From contig NZ_JANZKJ010000003.1 in the NCBI RefSeq assembly GCF_025642975.1, positions 248,001 through 312,000 of the forward strand: a DNA stretch of 64,000 nucleotides. The letters run 5' to 3'. Below are positions 1 through 8,247 of the stretch, piece by piece (positions within the stretch are counted from its first letter, which is position 1; the number at the start of each line of letters is the position of its first letter). Below the pieces are notes generated by a model. The model saw only the letters and a program-made list of their open reading frames with translations, made no database searches and was not told the origin of the DNA. Source of the stretch: Pseudomonas sp. RIT-PI-S (lineage in GTDB: Bacteria > Pseudomonadota > Gammaproteobacteria > Pseudomonadales > Pseudomonadaceae). The position numbers were made by a program, and so were the translations under genes.

Positions 1-358
1 CCAGCACCTGGGCATGCACATGGGCCGCGCTGAAGTGCACCGCGCCGGTTCCGCTGCCATCCCATACCCGCATGTCGGTGTAGGGGTTCACCCGCTGCGC
101 GCGCATGGCTTCCCATACACCCAGGCGCTGGAAGATCCGCTGGCTCGCGGCCGATAGCGCACTCACCCGAGGCTCGAACGCACTGCCCGGATTGAAGGGC
201 CGTGGCGCAAGATCACTGCCGTCGATGAGCAGCACCTTCAGGCCATTGCCTGCCAAGGCCAGCGCCAATGTGCTACCGACCATGCCCGCGCCCACGATGG
301 CGATATCTGCTGTGATTTCCATGGGCTGCCCGCCTTTGCCGTAATTCACCGCGCTCAT
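1..358 (-). CDS. UbiI/VisC-type FAD monooxygenase (5' part only)
   Basis: N-terminal part of an FAD-dependent ring hydroxylase of the UbiH/UbiF/UbiI family; the gene runs off the left edge of the window. Reading back from an ATG at 358, the protein begins MSAVNYGKGG, then shows the FAD-binding Rossmann motif DIAIVGAGMVGSTLALALAG (GxGxxG) and a family-typical stretch FEPRVSALSAAS. The start overlaps the TGA of ubiH (ATGA), so the two hydroxylases are translationally coupled. An internal ATG at codon 13 (MEITADIAIVG) could be the true start. By family it should hydroxylate the ubiquinone precursor ring; which position cannot be decided from this fragment. Confidence 0.85.
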   Translation of the reverse strand, partial: MSAVNYGKGGQPMEITADIAIVGAGMVGSTLALALAGNGLKVLLIDGSDLAPRPFNPGSAFEPRVSALSAASQRIFQRLGVWEAMRAQRVNPYTDMRVWDGSGTGAVHFSAAHVHAQVL

Positions 359-1554
359 CGAGCGCTCCCTGGGCCTGCGCCGCTGCCCAACCCCATGGCT
401 TGGCGAGCAAACCAATGCCGCGCAGGAGGTAATAAGTCCAAGCCGAGCAGGCCGAGGTTGCGGCCGTGGGCAACCCATTTGCCAGGCTGGGAAAACAGCC
501 GTGTGACCTGGTCTGAAAACCCTACGGTCCATTGCTGGTCACGCTGCTGGGCGGCCACGTAGCCACGTAGTGCCCGCAGCTCGCCTGGAGGGCTATCGCT
601 GGCCTGCAGCGCCTGGGCCAGGGCCTGAACGTCACGCAGCGAAAGGTTGAAACCCTGGCCGGCGATAGGGTGCAAGCTATGTGCGGCATTGCCTAGGACT
701 ACGAGGTTGCTGCGCACCTGTTCGCGTGCCTCGGCCAACGCCAGCGGGTACAGGCTGCGCGCGCCTACCTGAAGCAGCGTTCCCAGGCGATAGCCGAAGC
801 TGCGCTGCAATTGCGCCAGGAAGTCGGCGTCCGGGAGATCGCGCAAGCGCTGTGCATCAGCCGGTTTGCGCGTCCATACCAGCGCACAGCGGTTGTCCGC
901 CAGCGGCAGCAGGGCGAGGGGACCCTCGTCGGTGAATCGCTCGAAGGCCTGGCCGCCGTGAGGTTGGTTGAAACTGACATTGGCGATGAGCGCGGTCTGG
1001 TCATACTCGCGCAGCCGCACATCGATACCAAGCTGGTCGCGCAGGCCCGAGCGCCCGCCGTCGGCGAGCACCGCCAAGGAACAGTCGAGCTGGCTGTCGT
1101 CACCCAGGGTCAGCCGGTAGCCCTCGGGATTGGCGCGCATCGCGACGACCTCGGCCGGACACCGCCAGGTGACTACGTCGGCATCCAGCGCCGCCCACAG
1201 GGATTGCCCCAGCCAGGCGTTTTCGACCACGTAGCCCAACGCCGGAACGCCTTCTTCGGCGGCGTCGAGGAGGGTCGCGCCGAAGCGGCCACGGTCAGAG
1301 ACGTGGATCTGCCGGATCGGCTCGGCGCGGCGGGCAATCGCCGGCCATACGCCGAGATGCTCGTAGATCAGCCGTGTGCCATAGGACAGCGCCGAGCTGC
1401 GGGCATCGTAACTAGGCTGGTAACCGTCGCCAGGGGCAAAGGGTTCGATCAGCAGAATCCGCCAGCCGCGCTCCCGGGCCAGTGGCTGCAGTGCCAACGC
1501 CAGGCTGGCGCCCACCAGCCCGCCGCCGATGATGGCGATATCGAAGCGGCTCAC
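355..1554 (-). CDS. ubiH: 2-octaprenyl-6-methoxyphenol hydroxylase UbiH
   Basis: FAD monooxygenase of ubiquinone biosynthesis, 399 aa, the usual length for the family. The N-terminus has the dinucleotide-binding motif IIGGGLVGASLAL (G10, G12, G15), and near residue 290 is the second FAD motif GNAAHSLHPIAGQGFNL, typical of UbiH-type aromatic hydroxylases. It starts with GTG at 1554, overlapping the TGA of pepP (GTGA), and its own stop overlaps the next hydroxylase gene. This gives a tight pepP-ubiH-ubiI order, as in many gamma-proteobacteria, and an operon transcribed leftwards from the UPF0149 gene. Several long frames on the opposite strand are shadows. Confidence 0.93.
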   Translation of the reverse strand: MSRFDIAIIGGGLVGASLALALQPLARERGWRILLIEPFAPGDGYQPSYDARSSALSYGTRLIYEHLGVWPAIARRAEPIRQIHVSDRGRFGATLLDAAEEGVPALGYVVENAWLGQSLWAALDADVVTWRCPAEVVAMRANPEGYRLTLGDDSQLDCSLAVLADGGRSGLRDQLGIDVRLREYDQTALIANVSFNQPHGGQAFERFTDEGPLALLPLADNRCALVWTRKPADAQRLRDLPDADFLAQLQRSFGYRLGTLLQVGARSLYPLALAEAREQVRSNLVVLGNAAHSLHPIAGQGFNLSLRDVQALAQALQASDSPPGELRALRGYVAAQQRDQQWTVGFSDQVTRLFSQPGKWVAHGRNLGLLGLDLLPPARHWFARQAMGLGSGAGPGSAR

Positions 1555-2885
1555 GCTAGCGCTGCCCGAGCAGACGCCATTAGCGCTTCGATTTCTTCAA
1601 CACCCTTGGGCACGCCGCCTGTGAGAATCTCGCAACCGTTCCGGGTCACCACCACGTCGTCTTCGATGCGCACGCCAATGCCGCGCCATTTCTTCGCGAC
1701 CTGGTCGTTGTGCGGCGAAATATAGATGCCCGGTTCGACCGTAAGCGCCATGCCCGGCTCCAGCACGCGCCATTCGCCGCCAACCTTGTATTCGCCTACA
1801 TCATGCACGTCCAGCCCAAGCCAGTGGCCGGCGCGGTGCATGTAAAAACCACGATGGGCCTCTGTAGCAATGAGCTCATCCACATCGCCCACCAGCAGGC
1901 CGAGACGTACAAGCCCTTCGGTAATGACCCGCACCGTGGCTTCGTGGGCGCGGTTCCAGTGCTTGCCCGGTGCGATCTCGGCGAAAGCCGCTTGCTGGGC
2001 CTGGAGCACGATCTCGTAGATGGCGCGCTGCTCCGGGGAAAATTTGCCGTTGACGGGGAAGGTGCGAGTGATGTCACTGGCATAGCAGTCGATCTCGCAG
2101 CCAGCATCGATCAGCACCAGGTCGCCATCGCGCAGCGGCGCATTGTTGTCCTGGTAATGCAGGATGCAAGTGTTACGCCCCGCAGCGACTATCGAACCAT
2201 AGGCGGGCATGCGGGCCCCGCCGCGGCGGAATTCGTAATCCAACTCAGCTTCGAGGCTGTATTCATGCAGCCCAGGGCGAGCGGCCTGCATGGCCCGAAC
2301 GTGTGCCCGCGCAGAGATGGCCGCGGCCTCGCGCATGACCTTCACTTCGGCGGCGGACTTATACAACCGCATGTCATGCAGCAGGTGGTCGAGGGCCACG
2401 AACTCCTTTGGAGGCTGCGCGCCGAGGTTCGCCTTGGAGCGAATCTGGTTGACCCATTCCATCAGGTGCCGATCGAACTCGGGATGGCTACCCATGGCGG
2501 TGTAGACCCGGTCCCGCCCTTCGATCAGCCCGGGCAGGATGTCGTCGATATCGTTGATAGGAAAGGCATCGTCGGCGCCGTAGTCGTTCACCGCGCCTTC
2601 CTGCCCGGCGCGCTTGCCATCCCACAGCTCGCGCAGCGGATCGCGCTCCCGGCAGAACAGCACATATTCGCCATGCTCACGCCCTGGAATCAGGGCAATC
2701 ACGGCCTCGGGTTCGCCGAAGCCGCTCAGGTACTGGAAGTCGCTGTCCTGGCGATAGGTGTGTTCCACGTCGCGATTGCGGATGGTCACCGCCGCTGCAG
2801 GCAAGATGGCGATGCTGTTGGGCACCATCTCGGCCATCAGGGCCTTGCGCCGACGCGCATATTCGGACTTCGGAATCTGGACCAT
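1551..2885 (-). CDS. pepP: Xaa-Pro aminopeptidase PepP
   Basis: Proline aminopeptidase II, a metallopeptidase that removes the N-terminal residue before proline. It is 444 aa, close to the E. coli enzyme. The C-terminal pita-bread fold shows the expected metal ligands in order: LIDAGCEIDCYASDITRTFP (two Asp), HRAGHWLGLDVHD (His), LTVEPGIYI (Glu) and RIEDDVVVT (Glu). The open frame continues upstream to 3149, but MVQIPKSEYARRRKAL at 2885 matches the family N-terminus and follows a GGAG-like site (ggagccgcg). It lies 20 bases after the UPF0149 gene and overlaps ubiH by 4 bases. Confidence 0.95.
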   Translation of the reverse strand: MVQIPKSEYARRRKALMAEMVPNSIAILPAAAVTIRNRDVEHTYRQDSDFQYLSGFGEPEAVIALIPGREHGEYVLFCRERDPLRELWDGKRAGQEGAVNDYGADDAFPINDIDDILPGLIEGRDRVYTAMGSHPEFDRHLMEWVNQIRSKANLGAQPPKEFVALDHLLHDMRLYKSAAEVKVMREAAAISARAHVRAMQAARPGLHEYSLEAELDYEFRRGGARMPAYGSIVAAGRNTCILHYQDNNAPLRDGDLVLIDAGCEIDCYASDITRTFPVNGKFSPEQRAIYEIVLQAQQAAFAEIAPGKHWNRAHEATVRVITEGLVRLGLLVGDVDELIATEAHRGFYMHRAGHWLGLDVHDVGEYKVGGEWRVLEPGMALTVEPGIYISPHNDQVAKKWRGIGVRIEDDVVVTRNGCEILTGGVPKGVEEIEALMASARAALA

Positions 2886-2905
2886 CGGCGCGGCTCCTTT
2901 TGCAA

Positions 2906-3460
2906 TCAGTGCAGGGACGGCTTGGGCGCAGGCTCCACCGGCAAGGCCCGCTCCGAATACAGCAGCAACGGCGCCACGCGAAGGTATTCCATCACTTCCA
3001 TGTAGTCGCTTTCGCCGTCTTCGGACTCTTCCAACGCGTCCTGCACCTGAGCGATCGCCGACAGGTCTTGCAGCACCTCCCGCGCCTCGGTGCTGAGGGC
3101 GGTGCCGCCCGCTGCTAGGCCGAAACCGGTCAAAAAGCCCTGGCACCACTGGCCCAAGGCGGCGGCCCGTTCGGCCAAAGGCAAGTCATCGCCCGGCAAC
3201 AGCAGCACCACGGTAACGTCGTCGCCGGTCAGTTCAGCCTTGACCATTTCCTGCAGGCCGATCAGCGCCTGGCGCACATTGCCGTCGGCAGGAGCGCCAA
3301 GCACTTCGACAGCGTCCTCCAGCCACGGCTCGGCGTCGAAGCCGACACCGGCACAACTGCGGCCCAGCAACAGGCCGTGCAGTTCAGCGGGGGACACTGG
3401 GTAGCCGTTATCGGCGAGCAGGGTGGCAAAAGCGGTGTACGGGGAGCTTGGGTTGGGCAT
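2906..3460 (-). CDS. ygfB: UPF0149 (YgfB/YecA-like) family protein
   Basis: 184-aa acidic protein of the UPF0149 family, always seen beside pepP in this gene neighbourhood. Typical features are the N-terminal helix region with [19 protein letters not shown], the central [14 protein letters not shown] and an acidic stretch near the end ([18 protein letters not shown]). No catalytic motif is visible. E. coli YgfB has been linked to stress or regulatory roles, but nothing in the sequence fixes a function here. It is the first gene of the leftward operon with pepP and the ubiquinone hydroxylases, and diverges from the zapA unit. Confidence 0.85.
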   Translation of the reverse strand: MPNPSSPYTAFATLLADNGYPVSPAELHGLLLGRSCAGVGFDAEPWLEDAVEVLGAPADGNVRQALIGLQEMVKAELTGDDVTVVLLLPGDDLPLAERAAALGQWCQGFLTGFGLAAGGTALSTEAREVLQDLSAIAQVQDALEESEDGESDYMEVMEYLRVAPLLLYSERALPVEPAPKPSLH

Positions 3461-3615
3461 GGGCAGCTAGGCGCCGAGCAGCGCAATGTCTAGAATGAAG
3501 GCTTCGTATCCTACACCGGCAGGTAAGCCAAGACCATCGACGCAACCGCCGGCCCGCGTTGTGGTCTGCATTCGTTCACACCGCCCCATTACCAGGACAT
3601 CGTAACCGCCCACCC

Positions 3616-3822
3616 ATGGAACAGAACGACCTGCAAGCGCTGATGGGCAAGATCGAACTATTGATCGAACGCGTCGAGCAACTGAACCGGCAAAATGCCC
3701 TCCTCCATGCCCAGGAAAGAAGCTGGCGCGAGGAGCGTGCCCATCTGATCGAGAAAAACGAAGTCGCCCGCCGCAAGGTCGAGTCGATGATTTCGCGCCT
3801 CAAGGCCCTGGAGCAAGATTGA
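3616..3822 (+). CDS. Small coiled-coil protein (TIGR02449 type)
   Basis: 68-aa, highly charged protein that is almost entirely predicted coiled coil (IELLIERVEQLNRQNALLHA, then EERAHLIEKNEVARRKVESM). It resembles the TIGR02449/ZapB-like small proteins found directly before zapA in Pseudomonas. ZapB-like proteins bind ZapA at the Z-ring, so a divisome role is a reasonable inference, but it is not proven here. The open frame extends upstream to 3559, yet the ATG at 3616 gives the conserved MEQNDLQALMGKI start. Its TGA overlaps the zapA ATG (TGATG), so the two genes are coupled. Confidence 0.8.
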   Translation: MEQNDLQALMGKIELLIERVEQLNRQNALLHAQERSWREERAHLIEKNEVARRKVESMISRLKALEQD

Positions 3823-4139
3823 TGAGTTCGAGCAATAGCGTGACCGTGCACATCCTCGACAAGGAATACTCGATCATTTGCCCGCCGGAAGAGCGCGGCA
3901 ACCTGATCAGCGCGGCGCGCTACCTGGATGGCAAGATGCGCGAGATCCGCAGTGGCGGCAAAGTCATCGGTGCCGACCGCATCGCCGTCATGGCGGCGCT
4001 CAACATCACCCACGACCTGCTCAACCGCAAGGACACGGCCGAAGCGCAACCAAGCGGGGCAACCCGCGAACAGGTACGCAACCTGCTGGAGCGCGTGGAC
4101 CTGGCGCTTGCCACTAGTCAGGTCACAACCAAGGGCTGA
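3822..4139 (+). CDS. zapA: Cell division protein ZapA
   Basis: 105-aa ZapA homologue that stabilises FtsZ filaments at midcell. The N-terminal globular domain is recognisable from VTVHILDKEYSIICPPEERGN and LISAARYLDGKMREIR. It is followed by IAVMAALNITHDLL and a C-terminal helix that forms the coiled-coil dimer. The ATG at 3822 overlaps the stop of the preceding coiled-coil gene; an in-frame TTG one codon earlier is less likely. The 6S RNA gene follows after about 30 bases, the same zapA-ssrS-ygfA order known in E. coli and Pseudomonas. Confidence 0.93.
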   Translation: MSSSNSVTVHILDKEYSIICPPEERGNLISAARYLDGKMREIRSGGKVIGADRIAVMAALNITHDLLNRKDTAEAQPSGATREQVRNLLERVDLALATSQVTTKG

Positions 4140-4159
4140 TCCGTACATATGGTTTGGGG

Positions 4160-4165
4160 TATACT
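4160..4165 (+). promoter_or_regulatory. -10 element of the 6S RNA promoter
   Basis: TATACT lies 6 bases before the inferred 5' end of 6S RNA at 4172, a good sigma-70 -10 position. The -35 side is poor (no clear TTGACA 17 bases upstream). Confidence 0.6.
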
Positions 4166-4171
4166 CGAGTC

Positions 4172-4350
4172 CGCTCCCTGGAGTGCGCGCCAGTCGGTCA
4201 TGTCCCTGAGCCGATACGCACAACCACGGAAGTTGCACGTTGGGGCTGGTGTGCATGTCCGCTCGACGGAAAGCCTGAAAGCCTCCTGCAATCTCCACCT
4301 TGAACTTTCGGGTTCAAGGGCTACACCGACAGCGGTTCGTCGGGGAGCGC
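4172..4350 (+). ncRNA. ssrS: 6S RNA (SsrS)
   Basis: About 179 nt between zapA and ygfA, the conserved place for ssrS. The ends pair: CGCTCCC (4172-4178) with GGGAGCG (4343-4349), forming the terminal stem. The 5' arm carries the block GTCGGTCATGTCCCTGAGCC and the 3' arm carries CTTGAACTTTCGGGTTCAAG, both resembling the Pseudomonas 6S RNA sequence I recall. 6S RNA mimics an open promoter and binds sigma-70 RNA polymerase in stationary phase. The 3' end is placed from the stem, not from data. Open frames through this region are spurious. Confidence 0.85.
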
Positions 4351-4402
4351 CCTTCCTTGCCCCACGCCTTGGGCTCCGTCGAAACGCGTGGAGCCTTCCA
4401 GC

Positions 4403-5005
4403 ATGATCGAATCTTCCAACCTCAGCCGCACCCAGCTGCGCAAACGCCTGCGCGAAGCGCGTAACGCCCTTGCGCCAGCCCAACGCCGAGCCGCAGCGCG
4501 CGGCCTCTATCGCCAACTCAGCCAGCACCCGTTGTTCCGCCGCGCCCGCACCATTGCCTTGTACCTACCCAACGACGGGGAAATCGACCCTCGCCTCCTG
4601 CTCCGTTGCGCACAAAGGCGTGGCAAGCATACCTACCTTCCCGTGCTCAGCCCCTGGCCGAGAACCAAGATGGTGTTCCAACGGGTACGCGCGGGCGAAC
4701 GCCTAAGGCACAACCGCTTCAAGATCGCTGAGCCGGTGACCTGTGCGCGCCGGCAACGGCGAATCTGGACGCTGGACCTGGTACTGCTGCCGCTGGTGGG
4801 CTTCGATGAACAGGGAGGGCGGCTCGGGATGGGAGGCGGCTTTTACGATCGCAGCCTGGCCTACCGGGCGCGCCGAGTGACCTGGCGCAAGCCAACGCTG
4901 CTGGGCTTGGCCCATGAATGCCAAAAGGTGGATCGGTTGCAACAAGCCAGCTGGGACGTACCCTTGCAGGGAACGGTGACGGACCGGCGCTGGTACCTGG
5001 CCTGA
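4403..5005 (+). CDS. ygfA: 5-formyltetrahydrofolate cyclo-ligase (YgfA/Fau)
   Basis: About 200-aa enzyme that converts 5-formyl-THF to 5,10-methenyl-THF with ATP. The family signature is clear near the C-terminus: LVLLPLVGFDEQGGRLGMGG followed by GFYDRSLA. The N-terminus SRTQLRKRLREARNAL and the middle block IALYLPNDGEIDPRLLL also fit. The ATG at 4403 (MIESSNLS) is preferred over the in-frame GTG at 4388. Placement directly after 6S RNA is conserved; the RNA transcript may run into this gene, as in E. coli. Confidence 0.93.
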   Translation: MIESSNLSRTQLRKRLREARNALAPAQRRAAARGLYRQLSQHPLFRRARTIALYLPNDGEIDPRLLLRCAQRRGKHTYLPVLSPWPRTKMVFQRVRAGERLRHNRFKIAEPVTCARRQRRIWTLDLVLLPLVGFDEQGGRLGMGGGFYDRSLAYRARRVTWRKPTLLGLAHECQKVDRLQQASWDVPLQGTVTDRRWYLA

Positions 5006-5012
5006 CCTGAAA

Positions 5013-5153
5013 TCAGCGAAGAGGGACGGCGTAAGTAGCTTCCACCGGCTCGCTCGCCTTGCGATCCCAGAGGCTTTGGGCATAACCGGTGGTGACCACG
5101 CCCAGGCCGAACAGGAATACGAGGACCCACAGCAAATCCGGTTTACGTCGCAT
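5013..5153 (-). CDS. Small single-pass membrane protein, unknown function
   Basis: 46-aa protein starting MRRKPDLLWVLVFLFGLGVV: two to three positive residues, then one hydrophobic segment (about residues 7-22), then a short polar tail with LWDRKASEP. It looks like an inner-membrane anchored small protein. The frame extends to 5198, but the internal ATG at 5153 gives the sensible membrane-protein start. It is convergent with ygfA, whose stop is 7 bases away. I do not recognise a named family; similar short proteins are common at this place in Pseudomonas, from memory. Confidence 0.6.
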   Translation of the reverse strand: MRRKPDLLWVLVFLFGLGVVTTGYAQSLWDRKASEPVEATYAVPLR

Positions 5154-5342
5154 CGTTGGCCCCCCTAAAGGCGCGCTGCTGGGTGAATACTGGCTCAAGG
5201 CCCCGCCTGGCGGGCCGCTGGCTTAAAGTGCGCGCATTCTCCGACAGCTACTCGCTACATGCAAATGTTGATTTGAACCAGCCGTCGGGATAATCAACCA
5301 TGTAACATTTCCATGCTATCGAGCCCTTGAAGGACTGCCGAC

Positions 5343-5807
5343 ATGGCCTACTGGCTAATGAAATCCGAGCCCGACGAACTGTCCATCGAAAGCCTCGCCC
5401 ACTTGGGCGAAGCCCGCTGGGACGGTGTGCGCAATTACCAGGCCCGCAACTTCATCCGCGCCATGCAGCCGGGCGACCAATTCTTCTTCTACCACTCCAG
5501 CTGCCCGGAACCGGGGATTGCCGGCATCGCCCGCATCCTCGGCGAGCCCTATGCCGACCCTACCGCCCTGGACCCGCAAAGCCATTACCACGACCCCAAG
5601 GCCAGCGAAAGCAAAAACCCCTGGCTGGCCTTGAATGTAGCCTGCGAACGGGTATTTCCCAAGGTGCTCAGCCTGGGCCTGCTTAAGCAACAGGCAGCGC
5701 TGGAAGACCTGGCACTGGTGAAAAAAGGAAGCCGGCTTTCGGTGATGCCAGTGACTGAAGAGCAGTGGCAGGCAGTGTTAGGGTTGGGCTCAGCTGGGTC
5801 AGTGTAA
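5343..5807 (+). CDS. EVE domain protein
   Basis: 154-aa protein that is a single EVE domain, a PUA-like fold thought to bind modified bases in DNA or RNA. The start MAYWLMKSEPDELSIESL and the motif ARWDGVRNYQARNFIRAM are hallmark EVE sequences, followed by GDQFFFYHSSC and a YHDPKA block. The gene stands alone, with ATG at 5343 directly after an upstream spacer. Substrate and role are not known from sequence. Convergent with the FliL-like gene downstream. Confidence 0.9.
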   Translation: MAYWLMKSEPDELSIESLAHLGEARWDGVRNYQARNFIRAMQPGDQFFFYHSSCPEPGIAGIARILGEPYADPTALDPQSHYHDPKASESKNPWLALNVACERVFPKVLSLGLLKQQAALEDLALVKKGSRLSVMPVTEEQWQAVLGLGSAGSV

Positions 5808-5881
5808 TCCACAGCCAGGCGGTGCTCGGCGCGCATCAGCGCTCGCATTGCCCGCTGATCGTTGCGCCTACACCGTTGTGC

Positions 5882-6295
5882 TCACTGCACAATCAAATTG
5901 TTAAACAGCAAATCTTCTACAACCGGTTTCCCTTCTTCGTCATTGAGCACCTGCTGAGTTTGCTTGAGCGCTTCCTGACGCAACGCCTCTTTGGACTCGC
6001 CGCTGCTCAGCGCTTCCAGGCTTTGTTGGTTGAACAGCTGCACCATTTGGTTGCGAATCAGCGGCTCATGGTGCTTCACCGCCGCCAGGGCTTCGGGGCC
6101 GGTGACTTTGAGGGCGATATCGGCCTTGTAAACGTGCAAGCGCGGGCCGCCATCCATGCCGTAATTACCCACCAGCGGCGGGTTGAGGGAGTAATACACC
6201 ACCTTGGGCGGGCCCTCCTTCGACTCGCCACCTTCGTTCGCCACGGCGGCGAAAGGAATACAGGCAGCCAGCAGTACAGCGATCCAGGGTTTCAC
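5882..6295 (-). CDS. FliL-like exported protein
   Basis: 137-aa protein with a cleavable signal peptide (KPWIAVLLAACIPFAAVANE, cut after about residue 19). A domain resembling flagellar FliL follows: VVYYSLNPPLVGNYG, then RLHVYKADIALKV and a conserved C-terminal VEDLLFNNLIVQ. In flagellar FliL the N-terminus is a membrane anchor; here it looks like a true signal, and no flagellar genes are nearby, so this is a stand-alone periplasmic paralogue. It begins with GTG at 6295. The function is not known to me. Confidence 0.75.
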   Translation of the reverse strand: MKPWIAVLLAACIPFAAVANEGGESKEGPPKVVYYSLNPPLVGNYGMDGGPRLHVYKADIALKVTGPEALAAVKHHEPLIRNQMVQLFNQQSLEALSSGESKEALRQEALKQTQQVLNDEEGKPVVEDLLFNNLIVQ

Positions 6296-6425
6296 AGGTT
6301 CGATTCCTCGTTCAGTTGCGCGGCGGGCGAGGCGGTTATAAGCCGCTATCAGGCGGCACCATCATCGTTGCCCGGCCGGGGGGCTTGCCTACACTTATCG
6401 GCCACTACCCGGAAAGGAATAGCCC

Positions 6426-7409
6426 ATGAAAGCGTTATTGTGCAAAGCCTTTGGCCCCGCGCAAAGCCTGGTTGTCGAACAGGTGGCCGATTTGCAACCC
6501 AAGCGCAACGAGGTGGTGATCGAGGTTCACAGCGCCAGCGTGAATTTTCCGGACACGCTGATCATTGAGGGTAAGTATCAGTTCAAGCCGCCCTTCCCGT
6601 TCTCCCCGGGCGGTGAAGCTGCCGGTTTGATCACCGCGGTTGGCGAGGGCGTCAGCGCGCTGCGGCCTGGTGATCGAGTAATGGCGCTCACCGGCTGGGG
6701 CAGCTTTGCCGAGCAGGTGGCGGTTGCCGCGTATAACGTACTGCCGGTGCCGCCGGCGATGGCCTTCGATGACGCCGCCGCGTTCGCCATGACCTATGGC
6801 ACCTCGATGCATGCGCTCAAGCAACGGGCGGAACTCAAGGCCGGTGAAACGCTGTTGGTGCTGGGCGCCGCTGGCGGCGTTGGCCTCGCCGCGGTGGAAA
6901 TCGGCAAGGCCATGGGTGCCAGGGTGATCGCCGCTGCCAGCAGCACCGCCAAGTTGGAAGCCGCCAAGGCCGCCGGGGCAGACGAACTGATCGACTACAC
7001 CACTGGCAACCTTAAGGAGCAGGTATTGAAGCTCACCGGCGGCCAGGGCGCGGATGTGATCTACGACCCCGTGGGCGGCGACGCTTTCGACGCCGCGATA
7101 CGCTGCATCGCCTGGAATGGGCGATTGCTGGTGATCGGTTTTGCCAGCGGGCGAATCCCGCAGTTGCCGGCTAACCTGGCGCTGCTCAAAGGTGCAGCCG
7201 TGGTAGGCGTGTTCTGGGGGGCGTTCGCGCAGCGCCAACCCCACGATAATGCTGCTAATTTCCGGCAGCTGTTCGGCTGGTACGAGGAGGGCCGGCTGCG
7301 GCCGCATATTTCTGGCCGCTACAGCCTGGAAGATGCGCCCCAGGCGATTCAGGCGCTTGCGGATCGGCAGGTGGTGGGCAAGTTGGTCGTCCAGGTGCGG
7401 CAGGCTTAG
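6426..7409 (+). CDS. NADPH:quinone oxidoreductase family protein
   Basis: 327-aa zinc-independent MDR superfamily enzyme (QOR type). Visible features are the N-terminal GroES-like part with VNFPDTLIIEGKYQFKPPFP and PFSPGGEAAG, the nucleotide-binding motif GAAGGVGLAAVEIGKAMGAR, and YDPVGGDAFDAAIR downstream. It lacks the structural zinc cysteines of alcohol dehydrogenases. Expected to reduce quinones or conjugated carbonyls with NADPH; the true substrate cannot be read off. AAAGGA lies before the ATG at 6426. The gene diverges from the FliL-like gene. Confidence 0.88.
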   Translation: MKALLCKAFGPAQSLVVEQVADLQPKRNEVVIEVHSASVNFPDTLIIEGKYQFKPPFPFSPGGEAAGLITAVGEGVSALRPGDRVMALTGWGSFAEQVAVAAYNVLPVPPAMAFDDAAAFAMTYGTSMHALKQRAELKAGETLLVLGAAGGVGLAAVEIGKAMGARVIAAASSTAKLEAAKAAGADELIDYTTGNLKEQVLKLTGGQGADVIYDPVGGDAFDAAIRCIAWNGRLLVIGFASGRIPQLPANLALLKGAAVVGVFWGAFAQRQPHDNAANFRQLFGWYEEGRLRPHISGRYSLEDAPQAIQALADRQVVGKLVVQVRQA

Positions 7410-7473
7410 GCGCTGTCACTCCGAGCCTGCTTTAACCCAGCATCGCTGGGCGTAGCCACTTCCGGTACGGTGC

Positions 7474-8163
7474 CTAGCTTCCAGGCACCAGCTCCGGCGG
7501 GATCGCGCTGGCGGGTGTAAGCGACAACGCCAGGCACCGTTTGAAGCGTGCCTCCAGGTTGCGGTCAGGCATGGCGTGTGACCGCAGCGCTTCGATGGTC
7601 TGTTCGACGTAATCCCTGCACGTGCCAGACCGGCCGCAAGCACTGGCCAGTACCTGAACTAGCAGATCGTCGGGCAGATTTCCGGCATAGGTGGGCAGGT
7701 GCCGCTCCAACACGAACCCCAGCGCCTGGATCTTGCTGCCGTCTTCAAGGCGGCAGCTGAGCCAGTGGGGGCGATACGAAGGATAGGGCATTTCTCGCTT
7801 CCACAACGCCATCAGCGAGGCCTGCAAATGTTCCTCGTGCAGGCGATAGGCGAAACCGGTGCAGGAGCCGCCCCTGTCCAACCCGAATACCAGCCCCGGA
7901 TTTTGCGGAGTGCCGCGGTGCTCCTGAGACCACAAGTACAGGCCGCGATGGTAGCCGTGCACACGGGCGCGCCTGCGCTCTACGCTGTGGCACTCGGGGC
8001 GCCAGATCAGCGAGCCATAGGCGAACAGCCACACTGGCCCACCCTTGTGCAGCCGCATGGTGTCGGCCAGCGAGCAGGCAAGCTGTTCATCGCTCAGTTG
8101 CGGAGTATTGAGAACAGGCGGATAGGCTACCTGTTTAGAGGGGGCGGGTTCGATTGCCGACAT
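7474..8163 (-). CDS. chaC: Gamma-glutamylcyclotransferase, ChaC family
   Basis: 229-aa ChaC-type enzyme that cleaves the gamma-glutamyl group of glutathione to 5-oxoproline and Cys-Gly. The substrate-binding motif VWLFAYGSLIWRPE (YGSL) is present, and the likely catalytic glutamate lies in ALWKREMPYPSYRP. Other family blocks are GYHRGLYLWSQEHRGTP and PGLVFGLDRGGSCTGFAYRL. ATG at 8163. It is transcribed leftwards after the ferredoxin reductase gene, separated by about 85 bases, so it may or may not share its transcript. Confidence 0.9.
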   Translation of the reverse strand: MSAIEPAPSKQVAYPPVLNTPQLSDEQLACSLADTMRLHKGGPVWLFAYGSLIWRPECHSVERRRARVHGYHRGLYLWSQEHRGTPQNPGLVFGLDRGGSCTGFAYRLHEEHLQASLMALWKREMPYPSYRPHWLSCRLEDGSKIQALGFVLERHLPTYAGNLPDDLLVQVLASACGRSGTCRDYVEQTIEALRSHAMPDRNLEARFKRCLALSLTPASAIPPELVPGS

Positions 8164-8247
8164 ACTGAAACCCCGAGTGTTACGAAATGCTTCATCGCCA
8201 CTCTAACCGAAGCATGCCGGCCCGGGGCTACCGGTTATCGCGACGGC

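Noticed and set aside
811-1725. 304-aa open frame antisense to ubiH and pepP
   Set aside because: It is a shadow of two well-supported genes and shows no family motif.
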